From Micromonospora yangpuensis (GTDB taxonomy: Bacteria; Actinomycetota; Actinomycetes; Mycobacteriales; Micromonosporaceae), in NCBI RefSeq assembly GCF_900091615.1, contig NZ_FMIA01000002.1, positions 3,162,001-3,226,000 on the forward strand: DNA of 64,000 bases, written 5' to 3'. Under the pieces are notes generated by a model that had not been told where the DNA came from, made no database searches, and worked only from the letters and a program-made list of their open reading frames with translations. Shown here in pieces: positions 35,152-44,351 of this stretch. The number at the start of each line of letters is the position of its first letter. Position 1 is the first letter of the stretch. The translations under genes were made by a program, and so were the position numbers.

Positions 35152-36945
35152 TCACCAGAGGGTGCGCAGCCGGATCAGCTCCCAACCCCCCTCGGGTACG
35201 TCGTCGTCCGGGTCGGTGCGCAGGTTCATCGGGTTCGCCATGCCCAGGTAGAGGGTGGTGCCGTCGACGACCATGTTGCGCACGCCGTAGTTCAGGTAGT
35301 TGCCCACCCCGGCGTCGCTGACCGTGGTGGCCGGCTTGCCGGGCGCCGGGAAGGCGTACAGGTCACCGCCGTACACCGCCGGGGGCACCTGCGGGTCGGT
35401 CGAGGTGGCGGCCACCATCGGCGCGGTGGCCATCGCCGCGCCGACCGACGGGGAGAGCCCCTGCTCCTCGGCCGTGGCCTGGCCCAGCTCCTTGGCCAGG
35501 TAGCTCCAGTCCATGGTGCCCACGAAGAGCTTGCCGCCGGCCACCGCCATCTTCCAGGTGTAGTTGTTGTACGGGTTGCCGAAGCCGGCCGGCCCGTACT
35601 TCGGGGTCAACCCGTTGGACACCACCGACCACGCCCCCGCTCCGCCGTTCGCGGCCGGGTCGTACGCCGGCAGCTCCGAGGCCCCGTAGAGCAGCTCGAC
35701 CTGCTGCGTCCGGGTGCCGAAGCCCTTGCCCCGGTGGATGCTGATCGCCCGTTGGGTGTTCTGCACGGTGGCCCGGATGCCCGCCTCGTCGGTCGGCGGG
35801 TAGATGCTCAGGTGCAGGGTGCTGGCCTTCAGCGGCACGTGCATGCTGCCCCAGTACAGGTAGCCGCCGTAGGAGGCCAGCCCGCCCAGGCCGTAGCTGC
35901 GGGCCACCACCGCGTCCGGTTCGTAGCTGGTGACGTTCCAGACCTGCTGCCAGGCGTCGGCGTCCTCCGGGTTCAGCCCCGGCGCGCCGGTGGAGAGCTT
36001 CGGGCTCATCCAGACCGAGGCGATGCTCGCCGGCACCGGCGTCGAGGGCGTCGCCGCGGCCAGCTCCTCGGTGCCGCCCGGCCAGGTGGTGACGAAGATC
36101 CGCCCCTGGTGGACGGTCAGGTCGGCGGCCTGCGCCGGCAGGGTCGCCACCTCGGCGAAGGCGAACGGGTCGGTCTTGCTGCCCAGCCAGCGCAGCACGT
36201 GACCCCGGTTGCCGCCGTTCGCACCCACGCCCACCCCGGCGTAGAGCGCGCCGTCGGCCACGGTGAAGTGCCGGATGTTGCCGTACGCGGGGAAGTTGCG
36301 CGATCCCAGGTACGCCCCGGTGTCGGTGTCGAAGGCGAACAGGTTGATGCTCTCGCCCAGCGCCGGGCCGCCGAGCAGGGCCACCCCGCCGTAGTTGCCG
36401 GCCGCCCGGATACCGACCGTGGTCTGCAACCGGCTCAGGTCGTCGGAGGAGGCGTTGCGTACCAGGTCGGTCTTCTCGGTGAGCCGGTTCGTCCGGATGT
36501 CGTAGCTGAACAGCCGGGGCATCCGGTGGTCACCGAGGGTGATCGGCAGCTGCGGGTTGCGCTTGGCGATCTGGCTCTCGCCGTACTCGCAGACCCAGTC
36601 GGCGTTGATCGCCGGCGTGGTGTTGCGCAGGGTCCGTCCGCTGGTGAGGCAGTTGACGTTGGCCCCGGTGCCGAAGAACAGGTTCCGTCCGGCGCGGGTC
36701 ATCCCCCACAGGTACGCCTGGTTGACCTTGGCCTGTCCGGTGGCGCACGGCGGGCCGGCCGGGTACGGCTGCCCGATGCCGGCGAAACACTCGTCCGGCG
36801 CCGCCTTGGCCAGCACCTGCGGGGTGCTCGGTTGGCCGTTGACCGGACCGGCCGAAGCCGGCGCCGCCGGGGGAGCCGCCAGGACGACCCCGAGCACGAG
36901 TACGGCGGCCGACAGCCGCCGGGATCGGATCCGAAGTGGAAACAC
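35152..36945 (-). CDS. Large secreted protein of unknown function, beta-propeller-like
   Basis: 597 aa. Signal peptide PLRIRSRRLSAAVLVLGVVLAA...ASA (about 1-32). The mature part is rich in short strands with repeated FAFDTDTGAYLG-, ADGALYAGVGVGANGG-, VHQGRIFVTTWPGG- and GGKLFVGTMDWSYL-type units, which suggests a six- or seven-bladed propeller. Five Cys are near the N-terminus (DECFAGI, GPPCAT, NVNCLTS, WVCEYG). No catalytic motif is recognised. GTG 36945 follows AAAGG. It is downstream of the sulfotransferase, perhaps in the same transcript (91-bp gap). Confidence 0.72.
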   Translation of the reverse strand: MFPLRIRSRRLSAAVLVLGVVLAAPPAAPASAGPVNGQPSTPQVLAKAAPDECFAGIGQPYPAGPPCATGQAKVNQAYLWGMTRAGRNLFFGTGANVNCLTSGRTLRNTTPAINADWVCEYGESQIAKRNPQLPITLGDHRMPRLFSYDIRTNRLTEKTDLVRNASSDDLSRLQTTVGIRAAGNYGGVALLGGPALGESINLFAFDTDTGAYLGSRNFPAYGNIRHFTVADGALYAGVGVGANGGNRGHVLRWLGSKTDPFAFAEVATLPAQAADLTVHQGRIFVTTWPGGTEELAAATPSTPVPASIASVWMSPKLSTGAPGLNPEDADAWQQVWNVTSYEPDAVVARSYGLGGLASYGGYLYWGSMHVPLKASTLHLSIYPPTDEAGIRATVQNTQRAISIHRGKGFGTRTQQVELLYGASELPAYDPAANGGAGAWSVVSNGLTPKYGPAGFGNPYNNYTWKMAVAGGKLFVGTMDWSYLAKELGQATAEEQGLSPSVGAAMATAPMVAATSTDPQVPPAVYGGDLYAFPAPGKPATTVSDAGVGNYLNYGVRNMVVDGTTLYLGMANPMNLRTDPDDDVPEGGWELIRLRTLW

Positions 36946-37036
36946 CTATTGCCTTTCGTTCGCAGGAGACAGGTTGCCGCCGGCGGTGGTCCGGAGTCCC
37001 GGCACACCGGCTGGCGGGTCACACGACGCGGGCGGG

Positions 37037-37999
37037 TCAGACGGTGACGGGCTGCGCGCGGTCGGCCGGGGCGACGACCCGCCCGGCGACCCGCTGCGCC
37101 CACCGGGTCGGCTCGCCGAGTTCCAGGTACGCCCCGAGCCGGGTCAGCTCGCCGACCGGATCGGCGACCAGGTCCTCGTAGCTCATCCGCAGCAGGTGCT
37201 CCGGTGGCACGTCGGCCAGCGCCTGCTCGGCCTGGCTGGACATGAAGGCGCAGAGCCCGAGGTAGCGGCGCAGGTCCGCACCCCGTTCGCGCAACGCCTC
37301 GGCGGTCAGCCGGTCCGGCAGGTACGCCTCCAGGTCCGCCGGCACCGTCTGGTCGGCAGGCATCGAGAACGGGTCCAGGCCGCAGCGGCCGAGGAACTCC
37401 ACCCGCAGCTGGATCAGCTGGAACGACGAGTGCCGGCTCATCGACTTCGCGGTGTCCGCCCAGTTGCGGGTCAGGTAGACGATCCGGTAGCCGGGGTAGC
37501 TCTTCAGCAGGTGCGGGGCCAGGTGGCTGGAGCCGCCGGAGCGTTCCACCCAGTGCCGCCGCCCGGTCAGGGTGGTGAGCAGGTCGAGGAAGTCGCTGTG
37601 GTGCCGGGCCACCGACTGGGTGGGGAAGTCGGGCACCCGCTCGGCGAGCTGGTCGAAGAGCGCGTCCGGGTCGGCGGTGAGCTTCGACAGGGTGATCGCC
37701 ATGATCCGGGGCAGCTCCGTCATCCGCCCCGCCCACCGGCCGGTGGCCGGGTACCGGACCTCCTTGGGCGGCAACCCGATCCGGAACAGGGTGGCCAGCT
37801 CCGCCTTCGGGCTGGCCAGCAGCGACCAGTACGCGGCGCCGGTGAGCAGCTCGGCGCTGCGCGCCCAGGGCGTCACCGACATGAAGAACTCCTGGGCCGA
37901 GAGGGTCTCGGTGTCCTCGGCGAGAAGGTCGGAGAGCAGCGTCGACCCGCAGCGACCGTTGCTGATGATGATCGACCGACCGATGTTCGGGTTGCCCAT
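37037..37999 (-). CDS. PAPS-dependent sulfotransferase (Stf0-like)
   Basis: 320 aa. The 5'-phosphosulfate-binding loop is SIIISNGRCGSTLLSDLLAE near residue 8; the 3'-phosphate region is YRIVYLTRNWADTAKSMSRH (about 170-190). The central part and length agree with Stf0, the family of mycobacterial trehalose sulfotransferase. It would transfer sulfate from PAPS to a hydroxyl or glycan acceptor. AGGAGG lies 9 nt before ATG 37999, 27 bp after the alpha/beta hydrolase gene, so it belongs to the polyketide operon. Confidence 0.88.
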   Translation of the reverse strand: MGNPNIGRSIIISNGRCGSTLLSDLLAEDTETLSAQEFFMSVTPWARSAELLTGAAYWSLLASPKAELATLFRIGLPPKEVRYPATGRWAGRMTELPRIMAITLSKLTADPDALFDQLAERVPDFPTQSVARHHSDFLDLLTTLTGRRHWVERSGGSSHLAPHLLKSYPGYRIVYLTRNWADTAKSMSRHSSFQLIQLRVEFLGRCGLDPFSMPADQTVPADLEAYLPDRLTAEALRERGADLRRYLGLCAFMSSQAEQALADVPPEHLLRMSYEDLVADPVGELTRLGAYLELGEPTRWAQRVAGRVVAPADRAQPVTV

Positions 38000-38025
38000 C
38001 GAGGGACCTCCTGGGTGTCGCGCTG

Positions 38026-38856
38026 TCATGGGGTGGCGGGGGTGGTGGTGACGAGTCCGCACTGCTCGGTCAGCCAGTCGAAGACGTGCCGGCGGACCGT
38101 CTGCGGCACGTCGATCAGGACCGAGTGCTTCTCGTCGGGTAGCACCACGACCCGGGTCTGCGGCAGCAGCTCCCGGACCGGGTCGGCCAACTCGCCCACC
38201 GCGGAGCGGCCGCCGTACAGGCAGAGCACCGGACAGTCGATCGCGGCCAGCGCGCCGGTGCTGGGCAGCCGGCTCGCCGGCAGCTCCCGGGCGAGGCTGG
38301 TGTCGGCCAGCATCCGGCCGGTGTCGGCGGCCCGCCGGGCGGCGATGGGACCGCGGCGGGCACCGATCTCGGCCAGCGCCGGCTCCTGTGCCAGCCGGGT
38401 GGCCACCCGGTCGAACCGTACCGCCACCCGACGCATCCACTCAGGGATCGGCGGGGCGGACTCCACGGCGACGATGCCGACGACCCGCTCCCGGTGGCGG
38501 GCGGCGTAGGCGAAGGCGATGGTGCCGCCGAAGGAGTTGCCGAAGAGCAGCAGCGGGCCGGTGACCGCCAGCTCGGCCAGCAGCGCCGCCAGGTCGTCCA
38601 CCAGGTCGTCCAGGGTGTAGCCGGTGGCCGGGCGGGTGCTGCGGCCGTGCCCGCGCAGGTCGTACAGCACGGTCGGGAAACCGGCCCGGACCAGGGGCTC
38701 GGCCATGGTGAAGTACCAGCTGGCCATGGTGTCCGAGGCCATTCCGTGGATCAGCACCACGGTCGGCCTCGGCCCGGCCCGGTCGGCGTCGGGCCCATCG
38801 ACGGGATCCAGCCGCTGCACGTGCAGCGTGATCCCGTTCGCCGCGACCATGGTCAC
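38026..38856 (-). CDS. Alpha/beta hydrolase (possible chain-releasing thioesterase)
   Basis: 276 aa. Motifs: TVVLIHGMASDTMASWYFT (oxyanion His-Gly), TVLYDLRGHGRS, nucleophile elbow LLLFGNSFGGTIAF (Ser) and LPDEKHSVLID (catalytic His); the Asp is likely in VLCLYGGRSA or nearby. It is not membrane-bound. GTG 38856 overlaps the ACP stop (GTGA); ATG 38850 is an alternative. Its place between the ACP and sulfotransferase in the polyketide operon suggests a product-release role. Confidence 0.85.
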   Translation of the reverse strand: MTMVAANGITLHVQRLDPVDGPDADRAGPRPTVVLIHGMASDTMASWYFTMAEPLVRAGFPTVLYDLRGHGRSTRPATGYTLDDLVDDLAALLAELAVTGPLLLFGNSFGGTIAFAYAARHRERVVGIVAVESAPPIPEWMRRVAVRFDRVATRLAQEPALAEIGARRGPIAARRAADTGRMLADTSLARELPASRLPSTGALAAIDCPVLCLYGGRSAVGELADPVRELLPQTRVVVLPDEKHSVLIDVPQTVRRHVFDWLTEQCGLVTTTPATP

Positions 38857-39179
38857 CGGCTGCCCGCCCCGACCTCGTCGCCGGTCCCGTTGGCCTCGGC
38901 CTCGGCCAGTGAGCCGGCGATGTGCTCGACGAGCTGGCCGACCCGCAGCTCGCCCACGGTCTCCAGGTCCAGCTTGGCCACGAAGTGGGCGAAGTTGACC
39001 CGGTCGCCGTAGCGGGTCTGCAACCGGCCGGCGAGCGAGACGACGTCGATGCTCTCCATGCCCAGGTCGTCGCGGAAGGTGGTGTCCATCGTGACCGCCT
39101 GGTCGGTGGCGAAGTCGCCGAGGACGGCGTTGATCATCTCGGTGAGGTCGGCGAGGATGGTGGCCTGGGCCGCGGGCAT
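38853..39179 (-). CDS. Acyl carrier protein
   Basis: 108 aa. Phosphopantetheine attachment motif FRDDLGMESIDVVSLAGRLQ (Ser about residue 42) in the classic acidic four-helix ACP context. It is longer than fatty-acid ACPs owing to a polar C-terminal tail. GAAGGAG precedes ATG 39179. It lies between the KS-AT-DH-PPTase protein and the hydrolase, and is a third carrier in addition to the two in the giant synthase. It could be modified by the PPTase domain next door. Confidence 0.92.
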   Translation of the reverse strand: MPAAQATILADLTEMINAVLGDFATDQAVTMDTTFRDDLGMESIDVVSLAGRLQTRYGDRVNFAHFVAKLDLETVGELRVGQLVEHIAGSLAEAEANGTGDEVGAGSR

Positions 39180-39256
39180 GGTGGACGCTCCTTCTGCTGA
39201 TCCGGTGGACTGACCTGGAGTGCCGCTGGCGCGGCCGGTGACACACGGCGGACCGG

Positions 39257-42200
39257 TCATGCCCGGGCCACCCCGGGCGGTGTGGCGGGGTCCGGCTCCG
39301 GGCCCCAGGTCCAGGCCACCACGTAGCGCCGGGCCGGCAGCTCCGGCGGGTTGGCGACCTCCCGGTGCCCTACCTGGTACGTCCGGCCGTCGACCTCGAC
39401 GGCCAGGGCGGCCTCGGTGGCCGCGCGTACCTCGAACCGGCGTGGCCGACCGTCCAGGCCGGTGCCCTCGGCCTTGCCGACGGCCTCCTTCGCCGCCCAG
39501 AACCGGGTGAACCAGCGCTGTCGCGCCTCGGTGTCGGCATCGGCGAGGGTGGCCAGCAACGCCGCCTCCGCGCCGGTGAGCGCGAACGGGTACGTGCTGT
39601 CCGGATGCTCGGTGATCTCGGCGACGTCGATGCCGACGCCGGGTGCGCCGCCGGCCGCGTCGGAGGTCCGCAACCGGGCGATCGCCACCCCCACCTCCGC
39701 GCAGTGCGCGATCGAGACGTCGCAGTCGCCCAGGCCCCGGCCGGGTCGACCGCGCACCCACGGCCGGCCGTCCGGGTCGTTGCCGACGGTCAGCTCGATC
39801 GGATAGATGTCGGTGTGGCCGTCCTCCCACAACCGGGACCGGACCGCGTCCTTGGCCGCGATCCGGCCGAGCAGCCACTGCTTACGGGCCTTGGCCGGCT
39901 GCCGCTCGTACTCGGCGTAACCGGCGCCGCCGAGGATGCCCCGGGCCGCCATGCCCTGGGTGACCAGGTCGGTCCAGCAGTCGAAGGCCATCGTCCAGCC
40001 CTGCGGCTGCAGGTGCGACATCGGGTACCGCTCGGGGAAGCGCTCGGCGACCCGGGCCTGCGGGTGGCTGTCGAAACGGCGGTCGACCGCGCCGTCGATC
40101 TGCGCCCAGACCCGGCCGGCGAAGCTGAGCTGGGTGTCGGCCACGAGCGTGCCGTCGTCGATGGACCGGACCCGGGCCACGCACTCGAAGGCCCGGCCGG
40201 CCGGTGGGGGCGGGCCGAAGAACCGCACGTGGCCGAGCCCCACCGGCAGCGCCACCGTCCGGAACGGCTGGGTGGTGATCAACCAGTTGCCGATCAGCTG
40301 CAGCGCGTTGTCCAGCAGGGCGCCGGGCGGTACCGGTGCGGTGACCACGCCGCGCACGTGCCGGTCGCCGAGCGCGTGCACCTCGGTCACGCCCTGGAAC
40401 TGCGGGCCGTGGAACATCAGCCGCTCGGCGTACATCTCGGCGGCGCCGAGCGTCGGCGGGCGCTCGGTGGCCGGGTCGTGCGTCCAGACCGCCGGCGGGG
40501 CCGGGTACGCCGCGCCTACCTCGATGGTGGCCCGGGCGTACCCGGCGAAGGTGACCGTGTACCGGTTCGCGCCGGCCTCCCGTACCACGATCTCGACGTC
40601 GGTCGCCGGCTCGGCGATCAGCCACCGGTTGAACTTGGCGTCGTGCACCGCCACCACCCGGGCGCCGGGCACCACCTGCTCCACCGCGTCCATCATGTGC
40701 GCGACCAGGGCGGTCGCCGGCACCACCGGCCACCGGTCCTCCGGGTCCGGCCAGTCGTCGGGTTGCACGAAGAAACAGTGGTCCAGCAGGTACGGCATGG
40801 TCTGCAGGGAGACCCGCAGGGTGAGCCGGCCGACCTCCGGTCCGGCCGTGGCGGGCCGGACCGGGCCCGCGCCCGCCCGGGCCGGTGCCACCGGCCGCGC
40901 CGAGGCCGGCGGTGGCGCGCTGCGGGCCGGTGCCGGTGCCGCTGGCGGTGCGGAGCCGGCCTGGGCGGGGCGGGCCTGGTGTGCGGGGCCGGGTGGTGTC
41001 GCCCGGCGGGACGCCGGTGCGGGGCCGGGTGGTGTCGCCCGGCGGGACGCCGGTACGGGGCCGGCCGGGCGTGGTGCCGGGCGGGTGGTGCCCGGGTTGC
41101 CGTTGGCGGCGGCGAGCACGTCGACCGCGCCCTGCGCGGTGTCGCGCAGCAGCGCCGCGAGTTCGGCGGCGGCGCTGGACTCCCCGGCGAGCTGGTGCAA
41201 CGCGTTCAGGGCGGCGGCCGGATCACCGGCCGGCGCCGCACGCCCCGGTGTCCCGGTCCCGCCGGCTGCCGCCGGCACCGCCGTGGTGGCACCGGGTGCC
41301 GATCGGTCTGCCGTGGTGGCACCGGGCGTGGCGCGGCCCGCCGCGGTGGCACCCGACACCTGTCGGTCCGCCGCCGCGCCCGGTGCCCGGCGCGGGCCGG
41401 ACCCGACGGCCGGTGCCGCCGGTGTGCCGACGCCCGGGTCCGGGTCCCTGGTGGCGGCGGTGGTCAGGCCGAGCAGGCCGGCCGCCTCCGGGCCGAGCCG
41501 CACCAGCGGGCCACCGAGGTCGAGCCGCATCCGGGGTCCGCGCCGGGTGGTCGCGCCGGTCTTCGTGGCCGGCGCACGGCCGTCACCGGTCGCCCCGGAC
41601 CCCACCGCCGGGGCCGCGTGCGAAGCCTGCCGGGGCGGGTCCAGGGCCCCGAGGTCGGGGGCGGCACCCTCGACCCAGAGGGCGGTGGCGACCCGACGGA
41701 GCTGGTTCAGCCCGCCGCGCAGCGCCGTGTTCACCGGCATCGCCAGGTGGTCCCGGCCCCGCAGGTTGTCGCCGACCAGGGAGGCGAGCTGTCCCGCGCC
41801 CACCTGGAGGAAGACCCGGAAGCCGGCGTCGTACATCGCCTCGACGGTCTGCCGGAACCAGACCGGTTCCATCATGTGCCGGACGAAGACCCGGTTGACC
41901 TCGTCCTCGTCGGTCGGGAACGGTGCCCGCAGGGTCGCCGACCACACCGGCATCCGGGTCGGGTGCACCTGCCACCGGCCCAACGCCGCGCCGATCGAGG
42001 TCAGCCCCTCGGCGAAGGCCGGGGTGTGGAACGCCGACCGGAAGGGCAGCTTCTGGCACAGCACGTTGCGCCCCCGCAGCACCTCGACCAGGCGCTCCAC
42101 CTGCGGCTCCGGGCCGTTGACCACCGACTGCGCCGGGGCGTTGTCGTGGGAGAGCACCACGCCGGGAAAGTCGGCGAGCAACGGCGTGACCTGGTCCGCG

Positions 42201-44299
42201 CCCGCGCCGACGGCGGCGAAGACGTACCCGGAGACCTCCACCGAGTCGGCGTTGAACAGCTCCAGGAACTCGTCCATCGCGGCGGTGCTCACCTGGCCGC
42301 TGACCGCGGCGGCGGTCCACTCACCGATGCTGTGCCCGGCGACGGCGTCGGGCCGGACGTCGATGCGGGTCAGCGCCTCGTGCAGCAGCTTGCCCACCTC
42401 GATCAGGCCGGCACCGTGCCGGCCCAGGTCGGCGGCGGACCACTGCCGGTCGGGCAACCCGAAGTGGGCGGCCAGGTCGGCGGTGCGCGGGGTGAACTCC
42501 GCCTCCAGTCCGGGGAAGACGAAGGCGAGTTTGCCCGCGCCGTCGGCGAGCAGCGGCCGGGGGGAGAACCAGATGTCCCGCCCGCCCCGCCACGCCTGCC
42601 CCCGGGCGACCGTCTTGCGGGCCACCGCCAGCAGCTTCTCCGTCGGGTTCACGATGCCCAGCCGGGCCCGCCCCGACGTGTCCCGACCGGAGCGGGCGGC
42701 CACCTCCGCGCCGAGTCGGCGTACCTCGTGGTCGTCGCGGGCCAGCAGCCCGGCGAGGCCGGCCGGATCCGGCGCGGCCAGCCAGAGCACCTGGTCCGGT
42801 TCGTCCACGGTGACCGCCCCGGCGGCCGGCGCGGTCGCCGCCACCTGCGGCGCACCCACCGAGCGGGGGTCCTGCTCGATGATCAGGTGGGCGTTGATCC
42901 CACCGAAGCCGAAGGCGTTGATCCCGGCCCGGCGGGGCCCGTCGCCCTCCCACGGCCGGGCGGTGGCGATCGGCGCGAAGCGGGTCGCCGCCATCTCGGC
43001 CCGGGGCGACTCGCAGTGCAGGGTGGGCGGCAGGACCCCCCGGTGCACCGCGAGCGCGGCCTTGATCAGACCGGCGATACCGGCCGCCGGCATGGTGTGC
43101 CCGATCATCGACTTGACCGAGCCGATCACCGGCCGGGTCCCACCGGTGTACGGCCCGAAGACCTCGGCCACCGAGGTCAGCTCGGCGGCGTCACCGGTCG
43201 GGGTGCCGGTGCCGTGCGCCTCCAGCAGCCCCAACGCGTCGGGTGCCGTCGGGTCCAGCCCGGCCGACTCCCAGGCCCGCCGGATCGCCAGCACCTGACC
43301 GGAGACCGCCGGGTTGAACATGCTCGCCGAACGGCCGTCGCTGGACACCCCGCTGCCGCGGATGACGGCGTACACCCGGTCGCCGTCGCGCTGGGCGTCG
43401 GCGTAGCGCTTCAGCACCACCACCCCGGTGCCCTCGCCGATCAGCAGCCCGTCGGCGGCGGCGTCGAACGGCCGGATCTCACCCTGCCGGGACATCGCCC
43501 GGAGCTGGTTGAACACCGACCAGAAGCTGATGTCGTGCACGTGGTGCACGCCACCGGCGAGCACCGCGTCCAGCCGGCCGTTGCGCAGTTCGGTGATGCC
43601 CTGGTCCACCGCGATCAACGACGAGGCGCAGGCCGCGTCGATGGTGTACGCCGGGCCGCGCAGGTTGAGCCGGTTGGCCACCCGGCTGGCGGCCAGGTTC
43701 GGCACCAGGCCGATCGTCCCCTCCGGCTGGTACGGGCCGAGCCGCTCGTCGAACTTCTTACGCAGCAGCTCCAGCCGGGCCGGGTCGACGTCCGGCACCA
43801 GCTCCCGCACGATGCTGATGACCTGACTGGACATCCGTACCCGCTGGGCGTACCGGGCCTGGGCGGGGCTGAGGATGCCACCCCGGCCGAGGATCACCCC
43901 GACCCGTTCGCCCTCGGGCAGCCGGTCCGGCCCACCGGCGTCCTCGATCGCCTGCGCGGCGACCTCCAGGGTGATCAGCTGGTCCGGCTCGATCTCGGCC
44001 ACCGAGGCGGGCATCACGCCGAACCGCAGCGGCTCGAAGGTGGCGTGCTCGTCGACGAACCCACCGCGCCGGCAGTACATCCGGTCCGCCCGGTGCGCCT
44101 GCTCCGGGTCGTAGAACTCCTCGTCCCACCGGTGCGGCGGGACCTCGGTGATCGCGTCCACCCCGTCGACCAGGTTGCGCCAGTAGCTCTCCAGGTCACC
44201 GGCGGAGGGCATCAGGGCGGCCATCCCGACGATGGCGATCGGGTCGGTGCTGCTGCTCAAGTCGGTGCCGTTGCTCGGCTCGGTGGTGCCGTTGCTCAT
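39257..44299 (-). CDS. PUFA-type polyketide synthase subunit: KS-AT-DH-PPTase
   Basis: 1680 aa. KS about residues 18-450 with catalytic Cys in TIDAACASSLIAV, His in EAHGTGTPTGD and GHTMPAAG. AT-like region about 585-865: VAGHSIGEWTAA keeps the Ser and SAFHTPAFAEG the His, but the usual GQGSQ loop is VFPGLEAEFTP. A 280-aa Ala/Pro/Gly-rich linker follows, with a 12-aa repeat. The DH-like double-hotdog is about 1150-1430 (LLDHCFFVQP, LLDNALQLIGNW). A 4'-phosphopantetheinyl transferase ends the protein (GVGIDVAEI, FWAAKEAVGKAEGT, about 1480-1670). It pairs with the larger synthase upstream; the product is likely a long-chain lipid or polyene. Confidence 0.9.
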   Translation of the reverse strand: MSNGTTEPSNGTDLSSSTDPIAIVGMAALMPSAGDLESYWRNLVDGVDAITEVPPHRWDEEFYDPEQAHRADRMYCRRGGFVDEHATFEPLRFGVMPASVAEIEPDQLITLEVAAQAIEDAGGPDRLPEGERVGVILGRGGILSPAQARYAQRVRMSSQVISIVRELVPDVDPARLELLRKKFDERLGPYQPEGTIGLVPNLAASRVANRLNLRGPAYTIDAACASSLIAVDQGITELRNGRLDAVLAGGVHHVHDISFWSVFNQLRAMSRQGEIRPFDAAADGLLIGEGTGVVVLKRYADAQRDGDRVYAVIRGSGVSSDGRSASMFNPAVSGQVLAIRRAWESAGLDPTAPDALGLLEAHGTGTPTGDAAELTSVAEVFGPYTGGTRPVIGSVKSMIGHTMPAAGIAGLIKAALAVHRGVLPPTLHCESPRAEMAATRFAPIATARPWEGDGPRRAGINAFGFGGINAHLIIEQDPRSVGAPQVAATAPAAGAVTVDEPDQVLWLAAPDPAGLAGLLARDDHEVRRLGAEVAARSGRDTSGRARLGIVNPTEKLLAVARKTVARGQAWRGGRDIWFSPRPLLADGAGKLAFVFPGLEAEFTPRTADLAAHFGLPDRQWSAADLGRHGAGLIEVGKLLHEALTRIDVRPDAVAGHSIGEWTAAAVSGQVSTAAMDEFLELFNADSVEVSGYVFAAVGAGADQVTPLLADFPGVVLSHDNAPAQSVVNGPEPQVERLVEVLRGRNVLCQKLPFRSAFHTPAFAEGLTSIGAALGRWQVHPTRMPVWSATLRAPFPTDEDEVNRVFVRHMMEPVWFRQTVEAMYDAGFRVFLQVGAGQLASLVGDNLRGRDHLAMPVNTALRGGLNQLRRVATALWVEGAAPDLGALDPPRQASHAAPAVGSGATGDGRAPATKTGATTRRGPRMRLDLGGPLVRLGPEAAGLLGLTTAATRDPDPGVGTPAAPAVGSGPRRAPGAAADRQVSGATAAGRATPGATTADRSAPGATTAVPAAAGGTGTPGRAAPAGDPAAALNALHQLAGESSAAAELAALLRDTAQGAVDVLAAANGNPGTTRPAPRPAGPVPASRRATPPGPAPASRRATPPGPAHQARPAQAGSAPPAAPAPARSAPPPASARPVAPARAGAGPVRPATAGPEVGRLTLRVSLQTMPYLLDHCFFVQPDDWPDPEDRWPVVPATALVAHMMDAVEQVVPGARVVAVHDAKFNRWLIAEPATDVEIVVREAGANRYTVTFAGYARATIEVGAAYPAPPAVWTHDPATERPPTLGAAEMYAERLMFHGPQFQGVTEVHALGDRHVRGVVTAPVPPGALLDNALQLIGNWLITTQPFRTVALPVGLGHVRFFGPPPPAGRAFECVARVRSIDDGTLVADTQLSFAGRVWAQIDGAVDRRFDSHPQARVAERFPERYPMSHLQPQGWTMAFDCWTDLVTQGMAARGILGGAGYAEYERQPAKARKQWLLGRIAAKDAVRSRLWEDGHTDIYPIELTVGNDPDGRPWVRGRPGRGLGDCDVSIAHCAEVGVAIARLRTSDAAGGAPGVGIDVAEITEHPDSTYPFALTGAEAALLATLADADTEARQRWFTRFWAAKEAVGKAEGTGLDGRPRRFEVRAATEAALAVEVDGRTYQVGHREVANPPELPARRYVVAWTWGPEPDPATPPGVARA
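40981..41052. repeat. 36-bp tandem repeat in the PKS linker
   Basis: Two identical units, 40981-41016 and 41017-41052, start GTGCGGGGCCGGGTGGTG; in frame they encode SRRATPPGPAPA-like units in the disordered linker between AT and DH. Confidence 0.9.
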
Positions 44300-44351
44300 C
44301 GGTGCCTCCGGCGGACGGTCTGCTCAGGTGCGGTGCGGGACATCGGCGGGC

